Assembly (NCBI RefSeq): GCF_001570425.1
Contig: NZ_BCSX01000024.1
Coordinates: forward strand, 62,001 to 126,000
Source: Mycolicibacterium brisbanense
GTDB taxonomy: Bacteria > Actinomycetota > Actinomycetes > Mycobacteriales > Mycobacteriaceae
Direction: 5' to 3'
Length of the DNA stretch: 64,000 nt
Positions 34,662 through 43,573 of this stretch are shown in pieces; position 1 is the first letter of the stretch; the number at the start of each line of letters is the position of its first letter. The notes under the pieces were generated by a model that ran no database searches, was not told the DNA's origin, and saw only the letters and a list, made by a program, of their open reading frames with translations. Position numbers and translations under genes: made by a program.

Positions 34662-35141
34662 GTGACCTCACTGGAGCGCATCGCGCCTGCCTTCGTCGAG
34701 ATGGCCCATTCGATCGTGTGGGCCTCGGCCGCCACCGTCGACGCCGATGGGCGCCCGCGCAGTCGCATCCTGCACCCGATCTGGGAGTGGGACGGCACCG
34801 ACCTGTTCGGCTGGATCGCCACCGGGCCCACGCCGGTCAAGAAAGCTGATCTCGCCGCGCACCCCTATCTCTCGGTGAGCTATTGGACCACCAGCCACGA
34901 CACCTGCTCGGCGGACTGTCTGGTCGAGTGGTATCTCGACGACGACACCCGCCGCCAGGTGTGGGACCGTTTCGCGACCGCGCCCGCGCCGGTCGGTTAC
35001 GACCCGGCGATCATCCCGGGATGGGACGGGCCCACGTCGCCCGGCTTCGCGGCGCTGCGGTTGAGCCCGTACCGGCTGCGCGTCATGCCGGGGACGGTGT
35101 TGACGGCAGGCGCCGGGGAAGTGCTGACGTGGCGCGCCTGA
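34662..35141 (+). CDS. pyridoxamine 5'-phosphate oxidase-family (split-barrel flavin) protein
   Basis: Protein of 159 residues with the FMN/F420 split-barrel start: MAHSIVWASAATVDADGRPRSRILHPIW, then TGPTPVKKADLAAHPYLSVSYW. It belongs to the PNPOx-like general-stress/F420 reductase group. Without structure, FMN and F420 cannot be separated. GTG 34662 is the start, likely leaderless. The following 170 bp hold the control region of the sugar regulon. Confidence 0.8.
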   Translation: MTSLERIAPAFVEMAHSIVWASAATVDADGRPRSRILHPIWEWDGTDLFGWIATGPTPVKKADLAAHPYLSVSYWTTSHDTCSADCLVEWYLDDDTRRQVWDRFATAPAPVGYDPAIIPGWDGPTSPGFAALRLSPYRLRVMPGTVLTAGAGEVLTWRA

Positions 35142-35191
35142 CGTCACGGCGGACAGCCTCGTTACTTTTCTGAAAACTTCGCTGAAAAAAA

Positions 35192-35292
35192 TTCACACTC
35201 AGCCGTAGACACCGGGCCATAGCTGTCATATATTCACACGCTATGTGCAATTCAGCGGTCGGCGTGGCGAATTCGCGCCCTCGCGATGTGAA
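35192..35292. promoter_or_regulatory. repeat-rich control region of the sugar regulon
   Basis: TTCACAC occurs at 35192-35198 and 35233-35239, and the inverted core TGTGAA at 35287-35292. A direct repeat CTGAAAA lies just upstream (around 35170-35188). The region is AT-rich compared with its surroundings. Likely operator sites for the adjacent DeoR-family regulator; this is inferred from position. Confidence 0.4.
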
Positions 35293-35313
35293 ACTTACAC
35301 ACGAGTGGCGGGT

Positions 35314-36129
35314 GTGAGCGTGGACGCCAAGACCCGCAGAGATCGCATCAGCGAACGGGTACGCACCGATTTCGAGGTGGGTTACGCGGAGCTGGCGGCC
35401 GAGTTCGACGTGTCCGAGATGACCATCCGCCGCGACGTCGAGGCTCTGGAGGCACTCGGTGTCGTACGCCGGGTGGTCGGGGGCGTCATCGCGCTGACCG
35501 GCAAGCGCACCGAGCCGTCGTTCGCCACCCGGGTGGCCGACGCTGCCGAGCAGAAACGCCACATCGCCGACGCCGTCGCGGACCTGATCGGTCCCGAGGA
35601 GACCCTCATCCTCGATTCCGGTAGTACGGCGCTGGCCGTGGCGCAGTCGCTGCGCGGCCGCGGGCTCGGCCTGACCGTGGTCACTCCCAGCGTGCTCGCC
35701 GCGGTGGAACTCGTCGACGAGCCGGACACCAAGGTGGTGCTGGCCGGCGGCGAGCTGCGTCCCGGCGAGCTGAGCCTGATCGGTCCCGCCACGGAAGACA
35801 CTCTGACCCAGTACAACTGCGACACCTTCGTGATGGGCGTCGCGGGTATCGACGTCGAGCGCGGGATCTCCGACTATCACCAGGCCGAGAGCCGGGTCAA
35901 GCGGGTGGCCAGCAGCCGTGCGGACCGGGTCATCGTCGCGGCGGACACCAGCAAGCTCGGACGCGTCACGTTCGTCAGCATTGCCGCACTGACCGATATC
36001 GACGTCATCGTCACCGACGGACCTGTCGACCACCCGGCGCTGGTCGCCGCACGCAATGCGGGTGTCGAGGTGATCTGCGTTGCGGGGCAAGAGGATCCGG
36101 CCTCCGACCCTGAGGCGGCCCGGGTATGA
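35314..36129 (+). CDS. DeoR/GlpR-family transcriptional regulator
   Basis: Sugar-responsive regulator of 271 residues. An N-terminal DeoR winged helix (YAELAAEFDVSEMTIRRDVE) is followed by a phosphosugar-binding isomerase-like domain (ILDSGSTALAVAQSLRG; VVLAGGELRPGELSLIGP; VMGVAGIDVERGISDYH). It probably represses the downstream kinase/transport operon and is released by a phosphorylated sugar. Several GTG codons (35305, 35314, 35320) could start it; 35314 is chosen. It overlaps the kinase gene by ATGA. Confidence 0.9.
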   Translation: MSVDAKTRRDRISERVRTDFEVGYAELAAEFDVSEMTIRRDVEALEALGVVRRVVGGVIALTGKRTEPSFATRVADAAEQKRHIADAVADLIGPEETLILDSGSTALAVAQSLRGRGLGLTVVTPSVLAAVELVDEPDTKVVLAGGELRPGELSLIGPATEDTLTQYNCDTFVMGVAGIDVERGISDYHQAESRVKRVASSRADRVIVAADTSKLGRVTFVSIAALTDIDVIVTDGPVDHPALVAARNAGVEVICVAGQEDPASDPEAARV

Positions 36130-37607
36130 GCCACTACACCATCGGGGTCGACATCGGCACCACGGGCACCAAGACGGTGCTGTTCGATGTCGATCACGGC
36201 ATCGTCGCGACCGCTTCCCGTGAGACCGCGCTGTACTCGACGGGGCCTGGCATCGCCGAGGCGGACACCGAGCAATGGCATCGGAACGTGGTCGAGTCGA
36301 TCCGGGAAGTGGTCACTGCCGCGGGCGCCGACGCCGGCGAGGTCGGCGCGATCGCCACGTCGGGCATGGTGCCCGCCGTGGTGCCGATCGACAAGTCGGG
36401 AAAACCGTTGCGCCGTGGCATTCTTCAGAACGATGCCAGGGCGCATCGGCAGGTCGACCGGCTCGCCGAGTCGGTGGCCGCAGTCGATCTGGTCAGTCTG
36501 ACCGGTTCTGCGCTGACTCAGCAGTCGGTGGCTCCGACCATTGTGTGGCTGCGCGAGAACGAGCCGGATGTCCATGCCCGCACCACGCATTGGGTCGGCT
36601 CGTATGACTGGGTGCTCGCAGCGCTGGGTGCGCAGGTGCACGTGGAGCAGAACTGGGCGCTGGAATCCGGGTTGTTCACGATCGCCGGGGCGACGGCTGA
36701 ACCTGTGCTCGCCGCTGCTGACATCGACCCGGCGACCCTCGCGCCGGTGTGCCGGCCGGGCACCAGGGTGGGCGAGCTCAGCACGGCGGCCGCCGAACTG
36801 ACGGGCTTGAGGGCGGGCACGGCGCTCGTGGTCGGTGGTGCCGACCACGTGCTCTCGGCGTACGCCGCCGGCGTCAATCAACCCGGCGATGCTTTGGTGA
36901 AACTCGGTGGGGCGGGGGACATCCTGGCCGCCAGCAACACCGGGGTGGTCGACGAGCGGCTCTACCTCGACGCCCATCCGGTTCCGGGGCAGTGGCTGCC
37001 CAACGGCTGTATGGCCACCAGCGGCAGCCTCATTCGCTGGTTCCAGGCCCTCGTCGGCGGTGTCGAGCTGACGGCGCTCGACGCCGAGGCGGCCGGCCGG
37101 GCACCGGCGGAGGTCATGTGCCTGCCCTACTTCCTCGGGGAGAAGAGCCCGATCCACGACCCGGACCTGCGAGGCGTGTTCGCGGGCTTACACCTTGGGC
37201 ACACCCGAGCGGACATGTACCGCTCGGTGCTGGAGGCCATCGCTTTCGGATTCCGCCACCACATCGACGTATTCGCCGACATCGGCCTCCCGCTGCGCCG
37301 CGTGATGATCACCAACGGCGGATCGAAATCGACACTGTGGAAACAGATCCACGCCGACATCCTCGGTCTGGAGATGCTGCCGGTGCGCGGTCATCCCGGC
37401 GCCTCTCTGGGCGCCGCCGTGATCGCCGCCATCGGCATCGGTGCCCTCGACGACTGGTCGGATGTCTCGCGGTTCATCACGCTGGACGCACCGTATGTGC
37501 CGGACCCGGCGCACAAGTCGATCTATGACGCCGCATACGCGACGTGGCGCGACCTCGGCGACGCGGTGGCGCCCATCTCGCACGCCATCGCCCGTGCCCC
37601 CCGATGA
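36126..37607 (+). CDS. FGGY-family carbohydrate kinase
   Basis: Sugar or polyol kinase of 493 residues, xylulokinase/gluconokinase-like. ATP-site strands are GVDIGTTGTKTVLFD (N-terminus) and TALVVGGADHVLSAYAAGV. The FGGY C-domain has LPYFLGEKSPIHDPDLRG and VMITNGGSKSTLWKQIHAD. It phosphorylates the imported sugar; the exact substrate is not predictable. Translation is coupled to the DeoR regulator. Confidence 0.9.
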   Translation: MSHYTIGVDIGTTGTKTVLFDVDHGIVATASRETALYSTGPGIAEADTEQWHRNVVESIREVVTAAGADAGEVGAIATSGMVPAVVPIDKSGKPLRRGILQNDARAHRQVDRLAESVAAVDLVSLTGSALTQQSVAPTIVWLRENEPDVHARTTHWVGSYDWVLAALGAQVHVEQNWALESGLFTIAGATAEPVLAAADIDPATLAPVCRPGTRVGELSTAAAELTGLRAGTALVVGGADHVLSAYAAGVNQPGDALVKLGGAGDILAASNTGVVDERLYLDAHPVPGQWLPNGCMATSGSLIRWFQALVGGVELTALDAEAAGRAPAEVMCLPYFLGEKSPIHDPDLRGVFAGLHLGHTRADMYRSVLEAIAFGFRHHIDVFADIGLPLRRVMITNGGSKSTLWKQIHADILGLEMLPVRGHPGASLGAAVIAAIGIGALDDWSDVSRFITLDAPYVPDPAHKSIYDAAYATWRDLGDAVAPISHAIARAPR

Positions 37608-37636
37608 GAATCAGAACCGAAAGGATAAGTGCCGCA

Positions 37637-38962
37637 ATGAAAATCACCACTAACCCGACACCAGGGCGGAGGCGGCCGTTCTTTCTGGCTGCCGTGATCG
37701 CCCTGGTGTCAGCGGTCGCCATGTTGCTGAGCTCCTGCGCCGGCAGCGGTGGACCCGAGCAAGCACAGGGGACCGGAACGGGGGACATCCCGAAGAACAC
37801 CTCCGGCAACGTGCGCATCCTGATGGAGAACGTCCCGGACAGCGACATCGTCAAATCGATGGTGGCCGACTTCAACAAGGACTACCCAGACGTCAAGGTC
37901 GACATCGAGCTGCTGACCTATGACCAGATGCGCGACAAGCTGGTGTCCTCGTTCCAGTCCACCACCCCGAACTATGACCTGATCGTGGTGGACAACCCGT
38001 GGATGGTGGACTTCGCCAAGGCCAAGTTCCTGCAGCCGCTGGACGCCCGTATCGACAGCACGCCCGGCTACGACGCGGCCGACTTCTTCAAGCCACTGAC
38101 CGACATCACCACCGTCGACGGGGTCCGCTACGCCGTGCCGTTCTACAACTACGCGCTCGGATACCTTTACAACACAGACGATCTGGCGCAGGCCAAGCAG
38201 ACGGTCCCGACCACCCTGGATCAACTGGTCAGCACCAGCAAGGCGCTCAAGTCCGGTGATCACGCCGGTATCGCGATGCAGCCGCAGCGCGGCTACAAGA
38301 TCTTCGAGGAATGGGGCAACTGGCTGTTCGCCGCGGGCGGCTCCATCTACGGTCCCGACGGCAAGCCCACCCTGAACACGCCGCAGGCCAAGCGTGCGCT
38401 GGCCGCGTACATCGACACCTACAAGAACGCCGCCCCGCCCAACAGCCTGAACTGGAGCATGGACGAGGCCCAGCGGTCGCTGGCCGCCGGGCAGGCCGCG
38501 TCGATGATCAACTACAACTGGCAGCTACCCGCCGTCAACGAGCCCGGATCCGGGCCCTCGGCAGGCAAGTTCAAGCTGGCGCCGATTCCCGGCGGCAAGC
38601 AGGTGCTGGGCTCCTGGAGCTGGGCCATCCCGGCCAACTCCGGTGCTTCGGACGCCGCCTGGGCGTTCGCCTCGTGGATCACGGCCAAGCCGCACGATGT
38701 CGCCCGCACCGAGAAGGGCGGCGCCGCGATCCGGCAGAGCACGCTCAAGGACCCGGCGGTGCTGAACGGGAAGTTCGGCGCGGACTACTACCAGACGGTG
38801 GAAAAGCTCCTCGCCAATTCCGCACCGCTGAGCCAGGGTCCCAGCGGCGAGGAGATGATCCAGGCCGTCGGCACCGAGCTCAACGAGGCCGTCGCAGGCA
38901 CCAAGAGTGTCGACGACGCGCTGGCCGCCGCACAGGCCGCGGCCGAGAAGATCCAGGGCTAG
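37637..38962 (+). CDS. ABC transporter sugar-binding lipoprotein
   Basis: Extracellular solute-binding protein (family 1, MalE-like) of 441 residues. The signal peptide ends with a lipobox LLSSCAGSG, so the mature protein is lipid-anchored outside the membrane. Binding-protein features include DLIVVDNPWMVDFAKAKFLQ, YAVPFYNYALGYLYN and GSWSWAIPANS. ATG 37637 has a good ribosome site (gaaagga, 37619-37625). It works with the two permeases and ATPase that follow. Confidence 0.92.
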   Translation: MKITTNPTPGRRRPFFLAAVIALVSAVAMLLSSCAGSGGPEQAQGTGTGDIPKNTSGNVRILMENVPDSDIVKSMVADFNKDYPDVKVDIELLTYDQMRDKLVSSFQSTTPNYDLIVVDNPWMVDFAKAKFLQPLDARIDSTPGYDAADFFKPLTDITTVDGVRYAVPFYNYALGYLYNTDDLAQAKQTVPTTLDQLVSTSKALKSGDHAGIAMQPQRGYKIFEEWGNWLFAAGGSIYGPDGKPTLNTPQAKRALAAYIDTYKNAAPPNSLNWSMDEAQRSLAAGQAASMINYNWQLPAVNEPGSGPSAGKFKLAPIPGGKQVLGSWSWAIPANSGASDAAWAFASWITAKPHDVARTEKGGAAIRQSTLKDPAVLNGKFGADYYQTVEKLLANSAPLSQGPSGEEMIQAVGTELNEAVAGTKSVDDALAAAQAAAEKIQG

Positions 38963-39013
38963 CTGACCCCTCGCAGCTGCCCTCATGAAACCGACCACCC
39001 CGCGAAAGGAGCA

Positions 39014-39874
39014 ATGACCATGATGCAGTTCAAACACGGCATGGTCGCCCCTCTGATTGCGCTTTTCGTCGGGGTGGTCGGTTTCCCCCTGGCGTACGCG
39101 TTCTACCTGAGCCTCACCGACTATCGGCTGACCAATCACGGCACACCGAACCTGGTGGGTGCCAAAAACTACGTCAACACCTTCGGCGACGGCGAGTTCT
39201 GGCACGCGTTCGGCATCACCGCGCTGTTTGTGTTCGTGGCGGTGGGGCTCGAGTTGGTCATCGGGCTGGCCATTGCGCTCGCCCTGCAGAAGCAGCGCTG
39301 GGCACGCGATCTCACGCGGTCCATGCTGCTCGCACCGATGTTCATCACGCCCATCGCCGTCGGGCTGATCTTCCGCTTCCTGCTCAACGATCAGCTCGGT
39401 GCGATCCCACATCTGTTGCGCGCCATCGGTATCGACTACGACTTCTTCGGGCCTGGCCGCGCGCTGTTCACCATCGCCTTCATCGACGTGTGGCAGTGGA
39501 CCCCGTTCATGGTGCTGCTCCTGCTTGCCGGGCTGGAATCCATTCCGCGCCAACCGCTGGAGGCTGCGCGCGTCGACGGCGCAGGCGGCTGGTACATCCT
39601 GCGGAGGGTGACCCTGCCGCTGCTGGCGCCCGTGCTGGTCGTGGCCATCATGCTGCGGTGCCTGGACGCCATGAAGGTGTTCGAGTACGTGTTCGCCACC
39701 ACTCGGGGCGGCCCGGGCACCGAAACCGAAACCTTGCAGTACTTCATCTACCAGACCGGAATTCAGTTCTTCCGGCTCGGATCCGCCTCGTCCATGGCCT
39801 TCGTGGTGCTGCTGGTGGTGCTCACTGTCATCGTGCTCGCGTTCCGCCGGATGGAGAAGACGAAGCAGTCATGA
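39014..39874 (+). CDS. ABC sugar transporter permease (MalF-type)
   Basis: Inner-membrane permease of 286 residues with six predicted helices. The EAA coupling loop reads EAARVDGAGGWYILRRVTLP, which contacts the ATPase. Start ATG 39014 follows a clear gaaaggag site at 39003-39010. It overlaps the second permease by ATGA. Confidence 0.92.
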   Translation: MTMMQFKHGMVAPLIALFVGVVGFPLAYAFYLSLTDYRLTNHGTPNLVGAKNYVNTFGDGEFWHAFGITALFVFVAVGLELVIGLAIALALQKQRWARDLTRSMLLAPMFITPIAVGLIFRFLLNDQLGAIPHLLRAIGIDYDFFGPGRALFTIAFIDVWQWTPFMVLLLLAGLESIPRQPLEAARVDGAGGWYILRRVTLPLLAPVLVVAIMLRCLDAMKVFEYVFATTRGGPGTETETLQYFIYQTGIQFFRLGSASSMAFVVLLVVLTVIVLAFRRMEKTKQS

Positions 39875-40686
39875 GGAATTCGATCGCGCTCACGGTATGC
39901 CGGATCGCTCTGTTGTGGGCCGCGGCCATCACGGTGCTGTTCCCGGTCGTATGGGTCGCGCTGGCCAGCGTGAAAACCCCTCAGCAGCTCAATGATCCGT
40001 TCTTGATCGCGTTCACCCCGGTGCTCGACAGCTGGCGCAACGTGTTGACATCGGGGATCTTGGCCGCGGCCGGCCGCAGTGCCGTCGTCGCCGTCGTCAC
40101 CGTCGGTATCAGCGTGGTGGTCGGCAGCATGGGCGCCTACGCGATCGCGCGGTATCGGGCCGGCGGCACCGCGACCCGGTTCGGCATGCTGGCGGCCCAG
40201 GTGCTGCCGCCGGCGGTGCTGGTGTTCCCGTTCCTCACCATGGCGTACGCGCTGCGGCTCAACGACACCTTGGTGCCGGTCATCTTTGCGCACCTGAGTT
40301 TCGTTCTGCCCGTGGTGACGTGGTTCCTGATCGGCTTCTTCGAAGCAGTGCCGCGGTCGCTGGAGGAGCAGGCCCAGGTCGACGGTTTCACCAGGTTCCA
40401 GGCGTTCCGGATGGTGGTGCTGCCCCAGGTGTATCCGGGCATCGGCGCCGCCGCCATCTTCGGGTTCACCCTGTCGTGGAACGACCTGTTCTACGGCCTG
40501 ATCCTGGCGCCCGGCAAGGCCGCGATCCTGCCGGTGGCGATCGCCGGGTTCAACACGTTCCGCGGTGTCCAGATCGGCTCGATGAGCGCGGCGATCCTCA
40601 TCGCGGTCGTACCGGTAGTCATAGCAAGCTTTTTCATTCAGCGCAGGCTGGTGCAGGGCATCAGCGGCGGCGCGGTCAAGTTCTGA
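39871..40686 (+). CDS. ABC sugar transporter permease (MalG-type)
   Basis: Second permease, 271 residues, six predicted helices. The EAA-type loop is EEQAQVDGFTRFQAFRMVVLP, followed by the conserved FTLSWNDLFYGLIL. ATG 39871 overlaps the previous stop. It pairs with the MalF-type protein to form the translocation channel. Confidence 0.92.
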   Translation: MRNSIALTVCRIALLWAAAITVLFPVVWVALASVKTPQQLNDPFLIAFTPVLDSWRNVLTSGILAAAGRSAVVAVVTVGISVVVGSMGAYAIARYRAGGTATRFGMLAAQVLPPAVLVFPFLTMAYALRLNDTLVPVIFAHLSFVLPVVTWFLIGFFEAVPRSLEEQAQVDGFTRFQAFRMVVLPQVYPGIGAAAIFGFTLSWNDLFYGLILAPGKAAILPVAIAGFNTFRGVQIGSMSAAILIAVVPVVIASFFIQRRLVQGISGGAVKF

Positions 40687-40708
40687 CAAGGTTGGTGATC
40701 AACACTTC

Positions 40709-41785
40709 ATGGCAACAGTCCGATTCTCGGGTGTCAACAAGTCCTACGGTTCGACGTCCATCGTCGAGGACTTGAACCTCGAACTGCCCGACGGTTCGTT
40801 CACGGTGCTGGTCGGGCCGTCCGGCTGCGGCAAGTCGACGTCACTACGCATGCTGGCAGGGCTGGAAACCGTGACGGCGGGCACCATCACGATCGGTGAC
40901 CGCGACGTCACCCACCTGCCGCCGCGTGACCGGGATGTCGCGATGGTGTTCCAGAACTACGCGCTCTACCCGCATCTGACCGTGCGAGAGAACATCGCGT
41001 TTCCGTTGCGGGCGTCGAAGACGCCCCGGCACGATGCGCTGGCGCGGGCCGACGAGGTGGCCGAATCGCTCGGCTTGGGAAAGTTGTTGGCCCGCAAGCC
41101 CAAAGACATCAGCGGTGGGCAGCAGCAGCGCGTCGCGATCGGCCGCGCCATCGTGCGGCAACCGTCGGTGTTCCTGTTCGACGAACCGCTGTCGAACCTG
41201 GATGCCAAACTGCGCGTCGAAACGCGCACTGAGCTGCTGCAGATCCAGCGCCGGCTCGGCATCACCTCGGTCTACGTCACGCACGACCAGGAGGAGGCGA
41301 TGACGCTGTCGGACCGCATGGTGGTCATGCGCGACGGCCGCACCGCGCAGGAAGGCACGCCCCTGGAGGTGTACAACACCCCGGCCGACACCTTCGTCGC
41401 CGCATTCGTGGGCAGCCCCAAGATGAACCTCGTGGACGGCCGGCTGGACGGCCAGACGTTCACGCTGCCAACCGGTTTCGCGTTCGGGGTGCAGGGGGCC
41501 GAGGCGTCCGGCGCGGTGACGCTCGGTGTGCGCCCCGACGACCTGGTGCCCACGGTCGCCGCCGACGGCGACGAGACCGCGGCCACCGTGACACTCGTCG
41601 AACTGCTGGGCCCTCGGGCCATCGTCACGATCGACGCGCGTGGCACCGAGCTCACCAGTGTCGTAGAGGTGTCCCGCATGTCGGGGATACGTGAGGGTGC
41701 CGCGGTCACCCTCGCGGCCCGGCCCGGCGCCGTCCACACATTTGACCCAGCCACCGGCCGGCGTCTCACGGGCGCAGGCAAGTAA
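40709..41785 (+). CDS. ABC transporter ATP-binding protein (UgpC/MsmK-type)
   Basis: Carbohydrate-importer ATPase of 358 residues. Walker A is GPSGCGKST, the Q loop AMVFQNYALYPHLTV, signature SGGQQQR, Walker B VFLFDEPLSNLDAK and H loop YVTHDQEEAMTLS. A C-terminal TOBE/OB regulatory domain (about 240-358) is typical of the MalK/UgpC group. It energises the two permeases of this operon. Confidence 0.95.
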   Translation: MATVRFSGVNKSYGSTSIVEDLNLELPDGSFTVLVGPSGCGKSTSLRMLAGLETVTAGTITIGDRDVTHLPPRDRDVAMVFQNYALYPHLTVRENIAFPLRASKTPRHDALARADEVAESLGLGKLLARKPKDISGGQQQRVAIGRAIVRQPSVFLFDEPLSNLDAKLRVETRTELLQIQRRLGITSVYVTHDQEEAMTLSDRMVVMRDGRTAQEGTPLEVYNTPADTFVAAFVGSPKMNLVDGRLDGQTFTLPTGFAFGVQGAEASGAVTLGVRPDDLVPTVAADGDETAATVTLVELLGPRAIVTIDARGTELTSVVEVSRMSGIREGAAVTLAARPGAVHTFDPATGRRLTGAGK

Positions 41786-41814
41786 CCGAAAACGGATAGG
41801 AACGAACCACACTC

Positions 41815-42585
41815 ATGACCAAGACAGTCGTCGTGACCGGCGCAGGTTCGGGGATCGGGCGCGCCATCGCCACCATTCTCGCGCAACGGGATTGGCGCGT
41901 CGTCGTCACCGATATCAACGGCGACGCGGCACGGGAAGTCGCCGCATCACTGGCCAATCCGGACGCCGGCCACGAATCGGCGGTGCTCAACGTCACCGAG
42001 CCCGACGATGCCGCCGCAGTGGCCTCCGGGGTCGCCGACCGCCACGGCCTCGATGCCTGGGTCAACAACGCCGGCATCTCCTTCATGCACAAATTCCTCG
42101 ACGCTCCGATAGCCCGCTACGACCAGACCATGGATGTGAACCTCAAGGGTGTCTTCGTGTGCGGGCAGGCGGCGGCGCGCGCGATGGTGCGCAGCGGCAC
42201 GGCGGGAGCCATTGTGAACACGGCATCGATGGCAGGCAAACAGGGTCGGGTTCCGTTCCTGTCCGACTATGTGGCGTCGAAGTTCGGTGTCGTCGGCCTG
42301 ACCCAGGCGATGGCCTACGAACTCGGCGAGCACGGCATCACCGTGAACTGCGTCTGCCCGGGCTATGTCGAAACACCCATGCAGTCAAGGGAATTGGGGT
42401 GGGAGGCGGAACTGCGCGGGATCACCCCCGAGGGCGTGCGCACCATGATGATCGACGACACGCCGCTGGGCCGGCTGGAACAACCCGAGGACGTCGCACG
42501 CGTCGTGGCCTTCCTGCTCTCCGAGGACGCGCGATTCGTCACCGGCGAGGCTCTGGCCGTCAACGGCGGCGCCTACATGGACTAG
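41815..42585 (+). CDS. SDR-family oxidoreductase
   Basis: Classical short-chain dehydrogenase of 256 residues. NAD(P) site VVTGAGSGIGRAIA, NNAG, catalytic Ser region VNTASMAGK and YxxxK (YVASKFG). An Asp in VVVTDING after the second strand favours NAD over NADP. As part of the sugar operon it probably oxidises a polyol or sugar after or before phosphorylation. Its C-terminus VTGEALAVNGGAYMD is standard. Confidence 0.92.
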   Translation: MTKTVVVTGAGSGIGRAIATILAQRDWRVVVTDINGDAAREVAASLANPDAGHESAVLNVTEPDDAAAVASGVADRHGLDAWVNNAGISFMHKFLDAPIARYDQTMDVNLKGVFVCGQAAARAMVRSGTAGAIVNTASMAGKQGRVPFLSDYVASKFGVVGLTQAMAYELGEHGITVNCVCPGYVETPMQSRELGWEAELRGITPEGVRTMMIDDTPLGRLEQPEDVARVVAFLLSEDARFVTGEALAVNGGAYMD

Positions 42586-42630
42586 CCCGAAACAGACTGT
42601 GATGCAAGACAAAAAAGAAAGGTACAAGTA

Positions 42631-43452
42631 GTGACCACCACCTGGCTCGACGAGGTTTTCCATGTGCGCAAGCCCGTCATCGCCATGCTCCACCTGAGCG
42701 CGCTGCCCGGCGACCCCGCATATGACAGCGCGGGCGGTATCGCCGCGGTCGTCGATCGGGCCCGCGAAGAACTCGATGCCCTGCAGTCCGGCGGCGTTGA
42801 CGCAGTGATGTTCAGCAACGAGTTCAGCCTGCCGTACCTGACCAAGACCGAACCGATCACGGCGATCACCATGGCGCGCATCATCGGTGAGCTGCTGCCG
42901 AACATCGCCGTGCCCTACGGGGTCAACGTCCTGTGGGACGGGCGGGCCTCCATCGATCTCGCGGTGGCGACCGGGGCGAAATTCGTCCGCGAGATCTTCA
43001 CCGGCGTGTACGCCAGTGACTTCGGGTTGTGGGACACCAACGTGGGCGAGGTCGCCCGGCACCGCGCCCGGGTGGGTGGGGCCGGCGTGAAACTGCTCTT
43101 CAACATCGTGCCGGAGTCGGCCACGTACCTCGCTGCACGCGATCTCGCGTCGATCACGCGGACCACGGTGTTCGCCACCGCACCGGACGCCATCTGCGTA
43201 TCCGGCGCGACGGCCGGGTCACCGACGGACCTCGAGGCACTGCGCGTGGTCAAGGCGGCGGCCGGCGCGGTCCCGGTCTTCGTCAACACCGGGGTGCGTG
43301 CCGAGAACGTCGCCGACCAGTTGGCCATCGCCGACGGCGCGGTGGTCGGCACCTACTTCAAGGCCGACGGTGTGTTCGAGAACCGGGCGCAGCGCGCACG
43401 GGTGGAAGAGTTGATGGGCAACGCGCGCGCATATCGCGAGCAGTTGGTGTGA
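42631..43452 (+). CDS. BtpA/SgcQ-family TIM-barrel protein
   Basis: Protein of 273 residues of the BtpA/SgcQ family. Segments: KPVIAMLHLSALPGDPAY, PYGVNVLWDGRASIDLAVATGAKFVRE cut by repeats of the barrel, DAICVSGATAGSPTDLEAL and VPVFVNTGVRAENV. SgcQ-like members sit in sugar operons but their reaction is not known; an aldolase-like or phosphosugar-binding role is possible. It is the last gene of the operon, followed by a strong hairpin. Confidence 0.85.
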   Translation: MTTTWLDEVFHVRKPVIAMLHLSALPGDPAYDSAGGIAAVVDRAREELDALQSGGVDAVMFSNEFSLPYLTKTEPITAITMARIIGELLPNIAVPYGVNVLWDGRASIDLAVATGAKFVREIFTGVYASDFGLWDTNVGEVARHRARVGGAGVKLLFNIVPESATYLAARDLASITRTTVFATAPDAICVSGATAGSPTDLEALRVVKAAAGAVPVFVNTGVRAENVADQLAIADGAVVGTYFKADGVFENRAQRARVEELMGNARAYREQLV

Positions 43453-43459
43453 GGGTGAC

Positions 43460-43491
43460 GGCACGCGTGGGCGGGACCGCTCACGCGTGCC
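43460..43491 (+). terminator. hairpin terminator after the sugar operon
   Basis: Perfect arms GGCACGCGTG (43460-43469) and CACGCGTGCC (43482-43491) with a 12-nt loop, 8 bp after the BtpA-family stop. There is no U-run, as is usual in mycobacteria. Confidence 0.6.
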
Positions 43492-43501
43492 GCACTCCCG
43501 C

Positions 43502-43558
43502 CGAGCAGACACGAAAGTTCGCGACGCGCGGCGTTTGGCGGACTTTCGTGTCTGCTCG
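43502..43558. repeat. CGAGCAG hairpin repeat, copy 2
   Basis: Perfect 17-bp arms CGAGCAGACACGAAAGT (43502-43518) and its complement (43542-43558), loop 23 bp. The outer core matches the copies at 13409 and 59591, though the inner part differs. It again lies between convergent genes. Confidence 0.75.
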
Positions 43559-43573
43559 CGGGCCCGGGCGTGG

